The notes under the pieces are model-generated. The model ran no database searches. It was not told the origin of the DNA and saw only the letters and a list, made by a program, of their open reading frames with translations. From Amycolatopsis balhimycina FH 1894 (GTDB lineage: Bacteria > Actinomycetota > Actinomycetes > Mycobacteriales > Pseudonocardiaceae), in contig NZ_KB913037.1 in NCBI RefSeq assembly GCF_000384295.1, forward strand, positions 3,582,649-3,646,648: a stretch of 64,000 nt of DNA, given 5' to 3'. The number at the start of each line of letters is the position of its first letter. The first letter of the stretch is position 1. A program made the translations under genes and the position numbers. This document shows, piece after piece, positions 9,448 through 17,318 of this stretch.

Positions 9448-10284
9448 ATGAGCAACGACCGCGTCGCCCTGATCACCGGCACGTCGACCGGGATCGGCCT
9501 CGCCACGGCGGTTCAGGCGGCCCGCGCGGGCTTCCGGACGGTGGCCACGCTGCGCAACCCCGCCCGCGCCGACCGCCTGCGCAAGGCGGCCGCCGACGCC
9601 GGCGTCGAGCTGGACATCCGCCCGCTCGACGTCACCGATGCCACGTCCGTCCGCACGGCGTTCGAGGGCGTCCTGGCCGACTACGGCCGGCTCGACGTCC
9701 TGGTCAACAACGCCGGCGCGGGCCACATCGGCACGATCGAGCAGGAGCCGGTCTCCGCGGTCCGCGAGACGATGGAGGTCAACTTCTTCGGCGTCGTCGA
9801 GGCGACGAAGGCCGCGCTGCCGGCGTTGCGCGCCAGTAGCGGCCGCCTCATCACGGTGAGCAGCGTCGGCGGCGTGATCGGCCAGCCGTTCAACGAGGCG
9901 TACTGCGCGGCGAAGTTCGCGGTCGAAGGCATGATGGAAGCCCTGGCGCCGGTCGCCGCGGCCCAGGGCGTCACCGTGTGCGTCGTCGAGCCGGGCGCGG
10001 TCGCGACCGAGTTCGTCAACAACGTCGGCCTCGACGAACGGCTCTTCACCGAAGCGGGGCCGTACACCGAATCCTTGCGGTCCTACATCGCCAGTGTCAC
10101 GGAGAACTTCCAGAGCGCCCAGACGGCCGACGAGGTCGCCGCCGTGATCCTGGACGCGATGACGGCGGACGCGCCCGCGTTCCGGATCCAGACGTCGAAG
10201 TGGGCCGAGGACTTCGCGGCGATCAAGTTCGCCGACCGCGACGGCTCGGCCGTGCAGCGGATGACCGCCGGCTGGCTCGCCTAG
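9448..10284 (+). CDS. Short-chain dehydrogenase/reductase
   Basis: A 278-residue classical SDR. The cofactor motif TGTSTGIG is near the N-terminus, followed by NNAGAG and the catalytic YCAAK with Ser in ITVSSVGG. The ATG at 9448 is used because the longer frame runs back through the promoter. It is divergent from the MarR regulator and probably controlled by it. The substrate is unknown; many relatives are annotated only as oxidoreductases. The last four bases overlap the convergent epoxide hydrolase gene. Confidence 0.88.
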   Translation: MSNDRVALITGTSTGIGLATAVQAARAGFRTVATLRNPARADRLRKAAADAGVELDIRPLDVTDATSVRTAFEGVLADYGRLDVLVNNAGAGHIGTIEQEPVSAVRETMEVNFFGVVEATKAALPALRASSGRLITVSSVGGVIGQPFNEAYCAAKFAVEGMMEALAPVAAAQGVTVCVVEPGAVATEFVNNVGLDERLFTEAGPYTESLRSYIASVTENFQSAQTADEVAAVILDAMTADAPAFRIQTSKWAEDFAAIKFADRDGSAVQRMTAGWLA

Positions 10285-11381
10285 CGCACCAGCCGGAAGA
10301 AGCCGCGGACCTGCTCGACGAACGACGCCGGCTGTTCGAGCGCGGCGAAGTGACCGCCGGCGGGCAGTTCCTCGAACCACCGCAGATCGGTGTAGCGCTG
10401 CTCGGCCTGACGCCGCGACGGCCGTACGATTTCCTTCGGGAACACCGAAACCCCGGCCGGAACATCCACAGTGGACGGATTGCCTCCGCTGTTCTCCCAG
10501 TACATCCGCGCCGACGAGGCCGCCGTCGCGGTGAACCAGTACGCGGAGATGCCGTCGAGGATCTTCTGCCGGTCGACGGCGTCCTCCGGGTGGCCGTCGT
10601 TGTCCGTCCAGGCCAGGAACTTTTCGACGATCCACGCGGCCTGGCCGGCGGGCGAGTCGGTGAGGCCGTAGCCGAGCGTCTGCGGGCGCGTGCCCTGCTG
10701 GCCGGAGTAGCCGCTGCCGGTCCGCCGGAACTCCTGCAGATCGGCCAGGGCCCGGCGCTCCGCGGGCGTCGGGTCGTCGACGTCCAGCCGCACGGGCGCG
10801 AAGTTGACGTGCACCCCGGCGACCCGCCCGAACGGCGCGAGCGCGTTGGTCACGGCGGCGCCCCAGTCGCCACCCTGGGCGCCGTAGCGGTCGTAGCCGA
10901 GCGACGTCATCAGCCGGTCCCACAGCTCGGCGACCCGCGGGATCTTCAGCGCGGGCTTGTCGCTCCACCCGAACCCGGGCAGCGACGGCGCGACGACGTG
11001 GAAGGCGTCGGCGGGATCCCCGCCGTGCTTTTCGGGCTCGGTGAGCGGCCCGAGGACATCGAGGAACTCCAGCACGGACCCGGGCCAGCCATGGGTGAGG
11101 ACAAGCGGAAACGCCTCGGGATGCGGCGACCGGACGTGCACGAAGTGCAGCCCGACACCGTCGACATCGGCCCGGAACTGCGGGAAAGCGTTGAGCCGCG
11201 CGGCGAAGCCGAAGTCGTACTCCTCACCCCAGTCGCGGCACAGCTCGCGGAGGTAGGCGAGCGGAACCCCCTGCGACCAGTCCCCGACGGTCTCGGCCTC
11301 GGGCCACCGGGTCCGCCGCAACCGCTCCCGCAGATCGGCGACGTCGCCCTCGTCGAGGACTACCTGGAAGGGCTCGGCCAT
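10281..11381 (-). CDS. Epoxide hydrolase (alpha/beta hydrolase with EHN domain)
   Basis: A 366-residue protein with an N-terminal epoxide-hydrolase lid domain (PFQVVLDEGDVADLRERLRRTRWPE) and an alpha/beta hydrolase core. The oxyanion segment is HGWPGS, the nucleophilic Asp is in QGGDWGAAV, a Tyr-rich YWFTATAASSARMYWEN supplies proton donors and the catalytic His is in GGHFAALEQP. It probably opens epoxides to diols; the substrate is unknown. I chose the ATG at 11381, nine codons inside the longest frame. It stands alone and converges on the SDR gene. Confidence 0.88.
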   Translation of the reverse strand: MAEPFQVVLDEGDVADLRERLRRTRWPEAETVGDWSQGVPLAYLRELCRDWGEEYDFGFAARLNAFPQFRADVDGVGLHFVHVRSPHPEAFPLVLTHGWPGSVLEFLDVLGPLTEPEKHGGDPADAFHVVAPSLPGFGWSDKPALKIPRVAELWDRLMTSLGYDRYGAQGGDWGAAVTNALAPFGRVAGVHVNFAPVRLDVDDPTPAERRALADLQEFRRTGSGYSGQQGTRPQTLGYGLTDSPAGQAAWIVEKFLAWTDNDGHPEDAVDRQKILDGISAYWFTATAASSARMYWENSGGNPSTVDVPAGVSVFPKEIVRPSRRQAEQRYTDLRWFEELPAGGHFAALEQPASFVEQVRGFFRLVR

Positions 11382-11530
11382 GTCCGCTCCTTCGGGTGGG
11401 CTTCCCACGCTAGCGACGTCGTGGTGAATCGATCAACTTCACGGACCTGACCAGCGGATATACCGGTCGAGGAACCTGCCCGCAGCGGCCGCGGAAGATG
11501 CGCTAAGCTTTCGGAGTCGCCCAGCGATGG

Positions 11531-11603
11531 GCCCTCGTAGCTCAGGGGATAGAGCACTGCCCTCCGGAGGCAGGTGTCGCAGGTTCGAATCCTGCCGAGG
11601 GCA
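11531..11603 (+). tRNA. tRNA-Arg (anticodon CCG)
   Basis: A 73-nt cloverleaf. The acceptor arms GCCCTCG and CGAGGGC pair, followed by discriminator A. The D arm has AGCTCAGGGGATAGAGC, the anticodon stem CTGCC/GGCAG encloses loop CTCCGGA with anticodon CCG, and the T arm contains GGTTCGAATCC. CCA is not encoded. The 3' end faces an integrase remnant, consistent with past use as an attachment site. Confidence 0.95.
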
Positions 11604-11624
11604 CCCCGTCTGAACACGCAAAAC

Positions 11625-11657
11625 CGGCCCCTACCAGCGAGAACGCGGTAGGGGCCG
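11625..11657. terminator. Hairpin downstream of tRNA-Arg
   Basis: Arms CGGCCCCTACC and GGTAGGGGCCG pair perfectly over 11 bp with an 11-nt loop, 21 nt after the tRNA. There is no U-run, as is common for actinomycete terminators. Confidence 0.6.
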
Positions 11658-11666
11658 ATTCGCGTC

Positions 11667-11924
11667 TTACCCGGCTGACCACGGCGGACTATGGCCGAAT
11701 CCGGGCGTCTGTGTGCGATGCGTGTGCGCGCCCACCGCGGCGGAGTGCCGAGCACACGCTCGATCTGCCGCTTGGCGGCCTCCTCCCTCCGTCGAGGACG
11801 CTGGCGTAGACCTCAGCAGCACGGCAACCGACTGGCCCGCCCACAGTGCGACCGTCGCGGCGGCACTCCGGCGGGCCAGCCAGGTGCTCACGGCGGCATG
11901 GCGGAGGTCGTACGGCCGGCGCGC
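11667..11924 (-). pseudogene. Tyrosine recombinase (integrase) C-terminal remnant
   Basis: The frame ending at 11667 encodes YDLRHAAVSTWLARRS and then LWAGQSVAVLLR. These are the box II DLRH and the AGHS-like segment of actinomycete element integrases. After that the expected continuation VYASVLDGG is read in a neighbouring frame, so at least one frameshift is present. No upstream catalytic domain was found. The remnant lies about 60 bp from the 3' end of tRNA-Arg and points towards it, the usual position for the int gene of an integrated element. It is non-functional as seen. Confidence 0.75.
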
Positions 11925-11929
11925 CCATC

Positions 11930-12156
11930 GCGGCTGTCACCGAGGCGCCGGGTTCGAAGTCGCGAAGCACGAAAGACGCCAGGCCGGAGCCCGCCGTTCT
12001 CGGTGGCACGAAGGCGTTCGCGGCGTAGACACCGTGCTCGCTCGTCCGGGGCGGACCGGTCGTGCGGCCGCCTTGCTCGGGGGTCAGCCAAACCACCCGG
12101 CCGCGGAACGGGAACGGGACGTCGTCCAGGCGCTTCGGCGCCGGATGAGTATGCAC
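11930..12156 (-). pseudogene. 5' fragment of a conserved actinobacterial gene, truncated at the integrase remnant
   Basis: From a GTG at 12156 the frame reads DDVPFPFRGRVVWLTPEQGG, then YAANAFVPPRTAGSGLASFVL and FEPGAS. It then loses protein-like character exactly where the integrase remnant begins in another frame. I recognise this only as resembling a small beta-barrel-like hypothetical family of actinomycetes; that resemblance is from memory. The apparent junction near 11930 looks like a deletion or insertion boundary of the vanished element. There is no intact downstream part. Confidence 0.4.
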
Positions 12157-12185
12157 TGTCGAAACCTGGCCCGGCACTCCCAGCT

Positions 12186-12201
12186 CTGAAAGCGTTTTCA
12201 G
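12186..12201. promoter_or_regulatory. LacI-family type operator upstream of pectate lyase
   Basis: CTGAAAGCGTTTTCAG, a 16-bp imperfect palindrome centred on the CG step. It matches the general LacI/GalR operator form with AAGCG..TT half-sites. It lies about 145 bp before the pectate lyase start, so sugar-responsive repression is plausible. Confidence 0.5.
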
Positions 12202-12343
12202 TACAGACGACCCGCTTGGCCCACTCGGACGCCGGGGGCCCGGTGCTACCGTCGGCTCACCGAAGATCCCGTTCCCGCGCCAGATGTCCGGGAGCGCTCT
12301 CGGATTCGGTGTTCCGCAATTCTTGCCCGCAAGGAGGCGCGCA

Positions 12344-13504
12344 ATGAGTTCGTACGGAAGCATCAAGAAAGCGCTTACAGCAGCTGCCGCGCTGGTGACG
12401 GTGGCTGCGCTGGCACCGCCGTCGGCCGCCGCGGCCACCACTCTCTACGTGGCCCCCAACGGCAAGGACTCCGCCGCCGGCACGCAGGCGGATCCCACCA
12501 CCCTGCCCTCGGCCCTCACCCGCGTCGGCTCCGGCGGCACCATCTCGCTGCGGGGCGGTACCTATTCCTACGCCCAGACAGTCACCATTGCGCCGACCAA
12601 CAGCGGCACGTCCAGTGCGCGCAAGACGCTGTCCGCCTATCCGGGCGAGACGCCCGTGCTGAACTTCTCGGCCATGAAGGAAGATCCGGCCAACCGCGGT
12701 CTCGCCCTCAACGGGTCGTACTGGCGCGTCGCCGGCATCGTCGTCGAACGCGCCGGGGACAACGGGATCTTCGTCGGCGGGAGCAACAACGTCGTCGAAC
12801 GCGTGGTGACCCGCTTCAACCGCGATTCCGGGCTGCAGATTTCGCGCATCGCGTCGAGCACGCCGAAGGACCAGTGGCCGTCGAACAACCTCGTCGTGAG
12901 CTCCGAATCCCACGACAACGCCGACTCCGACGGCGAGGACGCCGACGGATTCGCCGCGAAACTCACCGCCGGCCCCGGGAACGTCTTCCGCTACGACGTC
13001 TCCCACAACAACATCGACGACGGCTGGGACCTGTTCACCAAAACGGACACCGGCCCCATCGGCCCGGTGACCATCGAGGACTCCCTTTCCTACGCCAACG
13101 GCACCCTCAGCAACGGCACCGTCAACAAGAACGGCGACCGCAACGGCTACAAGCTCGGCGGCGACAAGATCGCGGTCAACCACATCGTCCGGCGCGACAT
13201 CGCCTACCGCAACGGCCACCACGGGTTCACCTACAACAGCAATCCCGGGACGATGTCCGTTTCGGACAACGTCGCCGTCGACAACGCCGAACGCAACTTC
13301 TCCTTCGACACCGGCACCTCGGTGTTCCGCAACGACACGTCGTGCCGCTTCGCCAGTGGCGGCTCGAACGACAAGACCACCGGCAGCGTCGACAGCTCGG
13401 ACCAGTTCTGGACCGGCAAGAACGGGTCCCGGTGCTCGTCGTACGCCGGGACGATGAAGTGGTCCTTCGCCTCGGACGGCCGGCTCGTGGTGACCTTCGG
13501 CTGA
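12344..13504 (+). CDS. Secreted right-handed beta-helix pectate lyase-like protein (PL9-like)
   Basis: A 386-residue protein with a Sec signal peptide (KKALTAAAALVTVAAL, cleavage near residue 31). The mature part starts TTLYVAPNGKDSAAGTQADP, typical of DUF1565/PL9 parallel beta-helix polysaccharide lyases. Asn- and Asp-rich coils follow (DNGIFVGGSNNVVERV, NNIDDGWDLFTKTD, NGYKLGGDKIAVNHIV); in PL9 enzymes such residues bind calcium. The ATG at 12344 follows a strong AAGGAGG. A LacI-type palindrome lies upstream and a hexanucleotide array begins at the stop codon. It probably degrades pectin outside the cell. Confidence 0.82.
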   Translation: MSSYGSIKKALTAAAALVTVAALAPPSAAAATTLYVAPNGKDSAAGTQADPTTLPSALTRVGSGGTISLRGGTYSYAQTVTIAPTNSGTSSARKTLSAYPGETPVLNFSAMKEDPANRGLALNGSYWRVAGIVVERAGDNGIFVGGSNNVVERVVTRFNRDSGLQISRIASSTPKDQWPSNNLVVSSESHDNADSDGEDADGFAAKLTAGPGNVFRYDVSHNNIDDGWDLFTKTDTGPIGPVTIEDSLSYANGTLSNGTVNKNGDRNGYKLGGDKIAVNHIVRRDIAYRNGHHGFTYNSNPGTMSVSDNVAVDNAERNFSFDTGTSVFRNDTSCRFASGGSNDKTTGSVDSSDQFWTGKNGSRCSSYAGTMKWSFASDGRLVVTFG

Positions 13505-13540
13505 CCCTGACCCTGACCCTGACCCTGACCCTGACCTGAC
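13502..13540 (+). repeat. Hexanucleotide tandem array (TGACCC)n
   Basis: Five perfect TGACCC units from 13502, then shortened TGACC and TGAC. The first TGA is the stop codon of the pectate lyase gene. Simple hexamer arrays of this length are uncommon in such genomes; being a multiple of three, changes in copy number would not shift a frame. Confidence 0.95.
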
Positions 13541-13545
13541 TTCGG

Positions 13546-13576
13546 GCGTGGACCGGTCGCGTGGACCGGTCCACGC
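13546..13576. terminator. Direct repeat and palindrome after pectate lyase
   Basis: GCGTGGACCGGTC occurs twice in tandem (13546-13558 and 13559-13571). The second copy extends into the perfect 18-bp palindrome GCGTGGACCGGTCCACGC (13559-13576), which could form a terminator hairpin. Confidence 0.5.
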
Positions 13577-13824
13577 ACGGCGTTCATTCAGGCCCGATCC
13601 CCCATTCGACACACCGGCCTCACGACGCGCGGTGATCCGGCCCTTCCCGCAGTAGCTCTGTGAACGCGTTGTTCACCGCGGGGCCCAGCGCCGCCGAGTC
13701 GTCGCCCGCCGACGCGCGGCCCGCGGGCTGTGCGCGCTCGATCCTGTTGAAATGCTGTGAACCGGACAGAACTGGCACTCCTCGCGCCGCCCGTGCGTTC
13801 TCGAGGTAGGAGAACGGAGGGATC

Positions 13825-14100
13825 ATGGGTGCCTTGGGGACACTGCTGGGGTTCGCGCTGAGCCTGTACCTGCTCGTGCTGATCGCGCGGATGGTGCTGG
13901 ACTGGGTCGGGATGGTGGCCGACACCCCGCCGTGGGCGCGGCGCGCCCGCGGCCTGGCCTACGCCGCCACCGAGCCGGTGATCGGGCCGGTCCGGCGGGT
14001 CGTGCGGCCGGTGCGGATCGGCGGGATTTCGCTCGATCTGGCCTTCACGCTGGTCTTCATCGGGGTGATCGTGCTGCGGGGGATCGTCTACGCCCTTTAA
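13825..14100 (+). CDS. YggT family membrane protein
   Basis: A 91-residue protein with two hydrophobic helices (residues about 3-30 and 67-90) flanking the family loop PPWARRARGLAYAATEPVIGPVRRVVRP. YggT proteins sit in the membrane and are often near cell-division genes; their biochemical role is unsettled. A good GGAGG precedes the ATG. Here the gene is alone, not next to sepF or divIVA, and its last bases overlap the convergent tetR-like gene by 4 bp. Confidence 0.88.
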   Translation: MGALGTLLGFALSLYLLVLIARMVLDWVGMVADTPPWARRARGLAYAATEPVIGPVRRVVRPVRIGGISLDLAFTLVFIGVIVLRGIVYAL

Positions 14101-14756
14101 AGCGAGCCGCGGAAGCCCGCGGACAGCCGGTCGACGCTGCGCTCCAGTTCGGCGCGGAGCCCGCGCAGGTCGACGCCGTCGGGGTCGATCAGCGCCTCCA
14201 TCGAGATCCCGCGCAGCTGCGCGAGCAGTGCCGAGGCGTAGGAATCGGGGTCGTGGACACCGGTGATCGACCCGTCCGCGACGCCGCTGGCCACGGTCTG
14301 GGCGATGGCGAACCGGAACCGGCGGTCGGCCTCCGTCAGCGCGCCGCGCAGGGCCGAGTACCCCGCCGCCGCGTCGCCCCAGAGGGCGAGGAACGCCTTG
14401 TTGAGCGTCGGCATCGTGCGGATCAGCTCGAAGATGATGTCCAGGAGCGCGCGCAGCATGTCCATCGGCGTCGCGGTGGCCGACCCCGTCCGGGCCGCCA
14501 CCGCTTCGCTGTAGGCGTTGGTGAACTCTTCGACGGCGTGCTCGACCAGCCGCTGCCCGAGCCCGTCCTTGTCACCGAAGTGCTGGAAGATCACGGACCG
14601 CGCGTAGCCGGACCGGGCGCAGACGGCCCCGATCTTCAGCCTGCCGAACCCTTCGTCGGCGATGAGGTGCGCGGCGGCAGCCAAGATGCGCGCCTCGACG
14701 ATCTCCTCGCCGTCTTCCTGGATCCGGCCTGCGGCGGAACGGTCCACGCGGGTCAT
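14097..14756 (-). CDS. TetR family transcriptional regulator
   Basis: A 219-residue repressor. The N-terminal helix-turn-helix reads ILAAAAHLIADEGFGRLKIGAVCARSGYARSVIFQHFGDKDGL, and the C-terminal ligand-binding domain is variable. It is divergent from the FAD monooxygenase at 14868 with about 110 bp between starts, so it likely represses that gene and responds to the enzyme's substrate or a related aromatic compound. Confidence 0.88.
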   Translation of the reverse strand: MTRVDRSAAGRIQEDGEEIVEARILAAAAHLIADEGFGRLKIGAVCARSGYARSVIFQHFGDKDGLGQRLVEHAVEEFTNAYSEAVAARTGSATATPMDMLRALLDIIFELIRTMPTLNKAFLALWGDAAAGYSALRGALTEADRRFRFAIAQTVASGVADGSITGVHDPDSYASALLAQLRGISMEALIDPDGVDLRGLRAELERSVDRLSAGFRGSL

Positions 14757-14867
14757 GTTAGCGACTGCAACCGCGCACCACTGGCCGAGCCGTCAGCGGA
14801 TGGTGCGGGGACCGTCAGCGGCCGTGGGCAGCCTCGGGTCAGCACACCGACCCGAGAGGAACTGAAG

Positions 14868-16055
14868 ATGACCACCAAGACCGTGCTCGTGTCCGGGGCC
14901 GGCATCGCCGGCCCGTCCGCGGCCCACTGGCTGCACCGCGTCGGCTACCGCGTGACCGTCGTCGAGACCGCGCCGGGCCTGCGGCCCGGCGGCCAGGCCG
15001 TCGACTTCCGCGGCGAACAGGTGAAGCTGCTGGCCGCCATGGGCATCCTCGACGAGGTCCGCCGGTACGAGACGGCGATGGGTGACCAGACCGTCCTCGG
15101 CCTCGACGCGCGGCCCGCGCTGACCGTGCCCGGCGCCGCCTGGAGCGGGGAGGTCGAGATCCTGCGCGGCGACCTCGCGCGGATCCTGTACGAGCACACC
15201 GCCGGTCACACCGAATACGTCTTCGGCGACCGCGTCACGGGCCTCACCGAGACGGCGGACGGCGTCGAAGTCACCTTCCGCCACGGCGCGCCGCGGAAGT
15301 TCGACCTGGTCGTCGGGGCCGACGGCGTGCACTCCGGTGTGCGGGCCGCCGCCTTCGGGCCGGAACGGGACTTCCGGCGCGACCTGGGCTTCGGCATCGC
15401 CGGGTTCACCGCGCCCAACCACCTGGGCCTGGACCACACGAGCGTGATGTACAACGAGCCCGGCCGGGGCCTGAGCGTGGGCAGCCACCGGCTGCCGGAC
15501 CGCCTGCACGTCGGCTTGGTCTTCGCCGCGGACGGCGTGGAGTTCCCCCGCAAGCCGGCCGAACAGCGCGCGCTCCTCGCGGGGTTGTTCGCGGACACCG
15601 GCTGGGAGACGCCGAAATTCCTCGAGGCGCTGCCCACGGCCGACGACCTCTACGTCGACTCGATCAGCCAGATCCACCTCGACCGCTGGGCGAAGGGCCG
15701 GGTCGTGCTGCTCGGCGACGCCGCCTGGTGCGCCGGGCCCGGCGGCTCCGGCACCGGGCTCGCGATGATGGGTGCCCAGGTGCTGGCCGGCGAGCTCGCG
15801 GCGGTCGGCGGCGACCACGTGACAGCGTTCGCGAAGTACGAGGCGCGGCTGCGCAAGCCGGCCACGGTCGGGCAGAAGAACGGCAAGGGCGCCGGCAACT
15901 TCCTCGCGCCGCGCACGGCCGCGAAGATCCGCAATCGCAACCGCGCCTACCGGATGCTGAACACGCGGCTGTTCGGCAGCATCTTCCTCAAGATGACCGA
16001 CCGGGCGGCCAACGCGCTCGAGTACCGCGAGTACCCCGCGCTCACCGCCGCGTGA
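14868..16055 (+). CDS. FAD-dependent monooxygenase (PHBH/TetX type)
   Basis: A 395-residue single-component flavoprotein hydroxylase. The dinucleotide motif VSGAGIAGPSAAHWL is at the N-terminus, a DG-type motif LVVGADGVHSGVR follows at about 150, and the second FAD motif is GDAAWCAGPGGSGTGLAMMGA. Relatives hydroxylate aromatic compounds or polyketides, or inactivate tetracyclines; the substrate here is unknown. The ATG at 14868 follows GAGAGGA. It is probably controlled by the divergent TetR protein. Confidence 0.87.
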   Translation: MTTKTVLVSGAGIAGPSAAHWLHRVGYRVTVVETAPGLRPGGQAVDFRGEQVKLLAAMGILDEVRRYETAMGDQTVLGLDARPALTVPGAAWSGEVEILRGDLARILYEHTAGHTEYVFGDRVTGLTETADGVEVTFRHGAPRKFDLVVGADGVHSGVRAAAFGPERDFRRDLGFGIAGFTAPNHLGLDHTSVMYNEPGRGLSVGSHRLPDRLHVGLVFAADGVEFPRKPAEQRALLAGLFADTGWETPKFLEALPTADDLYVDSISQIHLDRWAKGRVVLLGDAAWCAGPGGSGTGLAMMGAQVLAGELAAVGGDHVTAFAKYEARLRKPATVGQKNGKGAGNFLAPRTAAKIRNRNRAYRMLNTRLFGSIFLKMTDRAANALEYREYPALTAA

Positions 16056-16123
16056 GGCCCGATCTTCGTCTCATCGGGGGATCCGGCTGGCGGCCCGACG
16101 TGAGGTGCGTCACTCTTGACGCC

Positions 16124-17110
16124 ATGTCAATACGTCGGGCCGCCGATGCCCCGGTCAGGACGGCGCTCGTCGGCCTGGCCGTGCTGGCCCTCGGCGTGCT
16201 CACCGCGCTCAACGCGCGGTCCCTTCCGGTGATCGGCGACGGGACGACCTATTCCGCCGAGTTCGGCGAGACGGCCGGGCTGATCGAGGGCAACGACGTC
16301 CGGGTCGCCGGCGTCGAGGTCGGCCGCGTCTCGGACATCCGGCTGAGCGGGGACCACGTGCTGGTTTCGTTCAAGGTCAAGGGTGCGTGGCTGGGCGACG
16401 CGACGGGCGCGGCGATCCGGCTGAAGACCGTGCTGGGCCAGAAGTACCTCACCCTGGACCCGCGGGGCGACGGGACGCTCGACCCGGCGAAGCCGATCCC
16501 GCGGGTACGCACCAGCGTCCCCTACGACGTCCTCGCGGCGTTCGGCGAGCTGTCGTCCACTGTGGACCGGATCGACACCGCCCAGCTGGCGAAGAGCTTC
16601 GACACGCTGTCCGCGACGCTGGCGAACACACCGAGGAGCGTCCGCGCCGCGCTCACGGGGCTGTCCCGGCTGTCGGACACGCTCGCCACCCGTGACCACC
16701 AGCTCGCCACGCTGCTGGGCAACACGCGGGTTGTCTCCCAGACGCTTGTCGACCGTGACGCGGCCGTCCGGCAGCTCTTGGCCGACGGCAACCAGCTGCT
16801 CGCCGAAGTGAGCAACCGCGAAACGGCGATCAGCGCGCTGCTCGACGGCTCACGACAGCTCGCGACCGAGCTGTCCGGGCTGATCAGCGACAACGACACG
16901 CGGATCGGCCCGCTGCTCACCCAGCTCGACCAGCTGACGTCGATGCTGCAGCGCAACCAGGACGCCATGGCCGCCGGCATCAGGGCGTTCGCGCCGCTGG
17001 TCCGGCTCGGCACGAACATCGCCGGCAGCGGCCGGTGGATCGACGGCTACCTGTGCGGGCTCCTCCTGCCGTCGTTCGGGCCGCTCAACGAGGAGGGCTG
17101 CCACGGCTGA
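16124..17110 (+). CDS. Orphan MCE/MlaD domain protein
   Basis: A 328-residue protein with one N-terminal membrane helix (about residues 11-28) and an MlaD/MCE domain (YSAEFGETAGLIEGNDVRVAGVEVGRVSDI, then LKTVLGQKYLTLDPRG). A long predicted coiled helical region follows, with repeats such as DRDAAVRQLLADGNQLLAEVSNR. MCE proteins normally come as six-gene operons with YrbE permeases and move lipids or sterols across the envelope. Here there is a single gene with no YrbE or ATPase nearby. It may assemble with an Mce system elsewhere in the genome. Confidence 0.87.
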   Translation: MSIRRAADAPVRTALVGLAVLALGVLTALNARSLPVIGDGTTYSAEFGETAGLIEGNDVRVAGVEVGRVSDIRLSGDHVLVSFKVKGAWLGDATGAAIRLKTVLGQKYLTLDPRGDGTLDPAKPIPRVRTSVPYDVLAAFGELSSTVDRIDTAQLAKSFDTLSATLANTPRSVRAALTGLSRLSDTLATRDHQLATLLGNTRVVSQTLVDRDAAVRQLLADGNQLLAEVSNRETAISALLDGSRQLATELSGLISDNDTRIGPLLTQLDQLTSMLQRNQDAMAAGIRAFAPLVRLGTNIAGSGRWIDGYLCGLLLPSFGPLNEEGCHG

Positions 17111-17243
17111 TCAGCCTGGCACTCCCCTGGGCGGCGGCACACAGGGTCGTCTCCCCCTGACCGTCCACTGTGTACAGATCGCAGCGGCAGGTGGCGCCGG
17201 AACGCCCGGCCCGCACCACGACGGCACGGGCCCGGTCCCCAAA

Positions 17244-17294
17244 GTCTTGAATGACCCATTCAAGACCTCCGAAGACCTGAATGAGTCATTCAGG
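17244..17294. repeat. Two palindromic elements in a convergent gap
   Basis: 17244-17266 has perfect 10-bp arms GTCTTGAATG/CATTCAAGAC around ACC. 17276-17294 has perfect 9-bp arms CCTGAATGA/TCATTCAGG around G. They share the core TGAATGA.TCATTCA and lie between the ends of the mce and methyltransferase genes, where they could terminate both messages. The rest of 17111-17318 shows nothing recognisable. Confidence 0.75.
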
Positions 17295-17318
17295 ACCTTC
17301 GCCCTCGCCGCCGCGACG

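Noticed and set aside
13502..13540. Telomere or CRISPR interpretation of the hexamer array
   Set aside because: There are no spacers, no cas genes and no terminal hairpins; it is a simple tandem repeat.
13227..13587. Arg-, Gln- or Leu/Thr-rich reading frames across the TGACCC array
   Set aside because: They are translations of the hexamer repeat and the antisense of the pectate lyase gene, not proteins.
13620..13925. 101-codon frame on the - strand
   Set aside because: It overlaps the YggT start and ribosome-binding site, and has no recognisable features.
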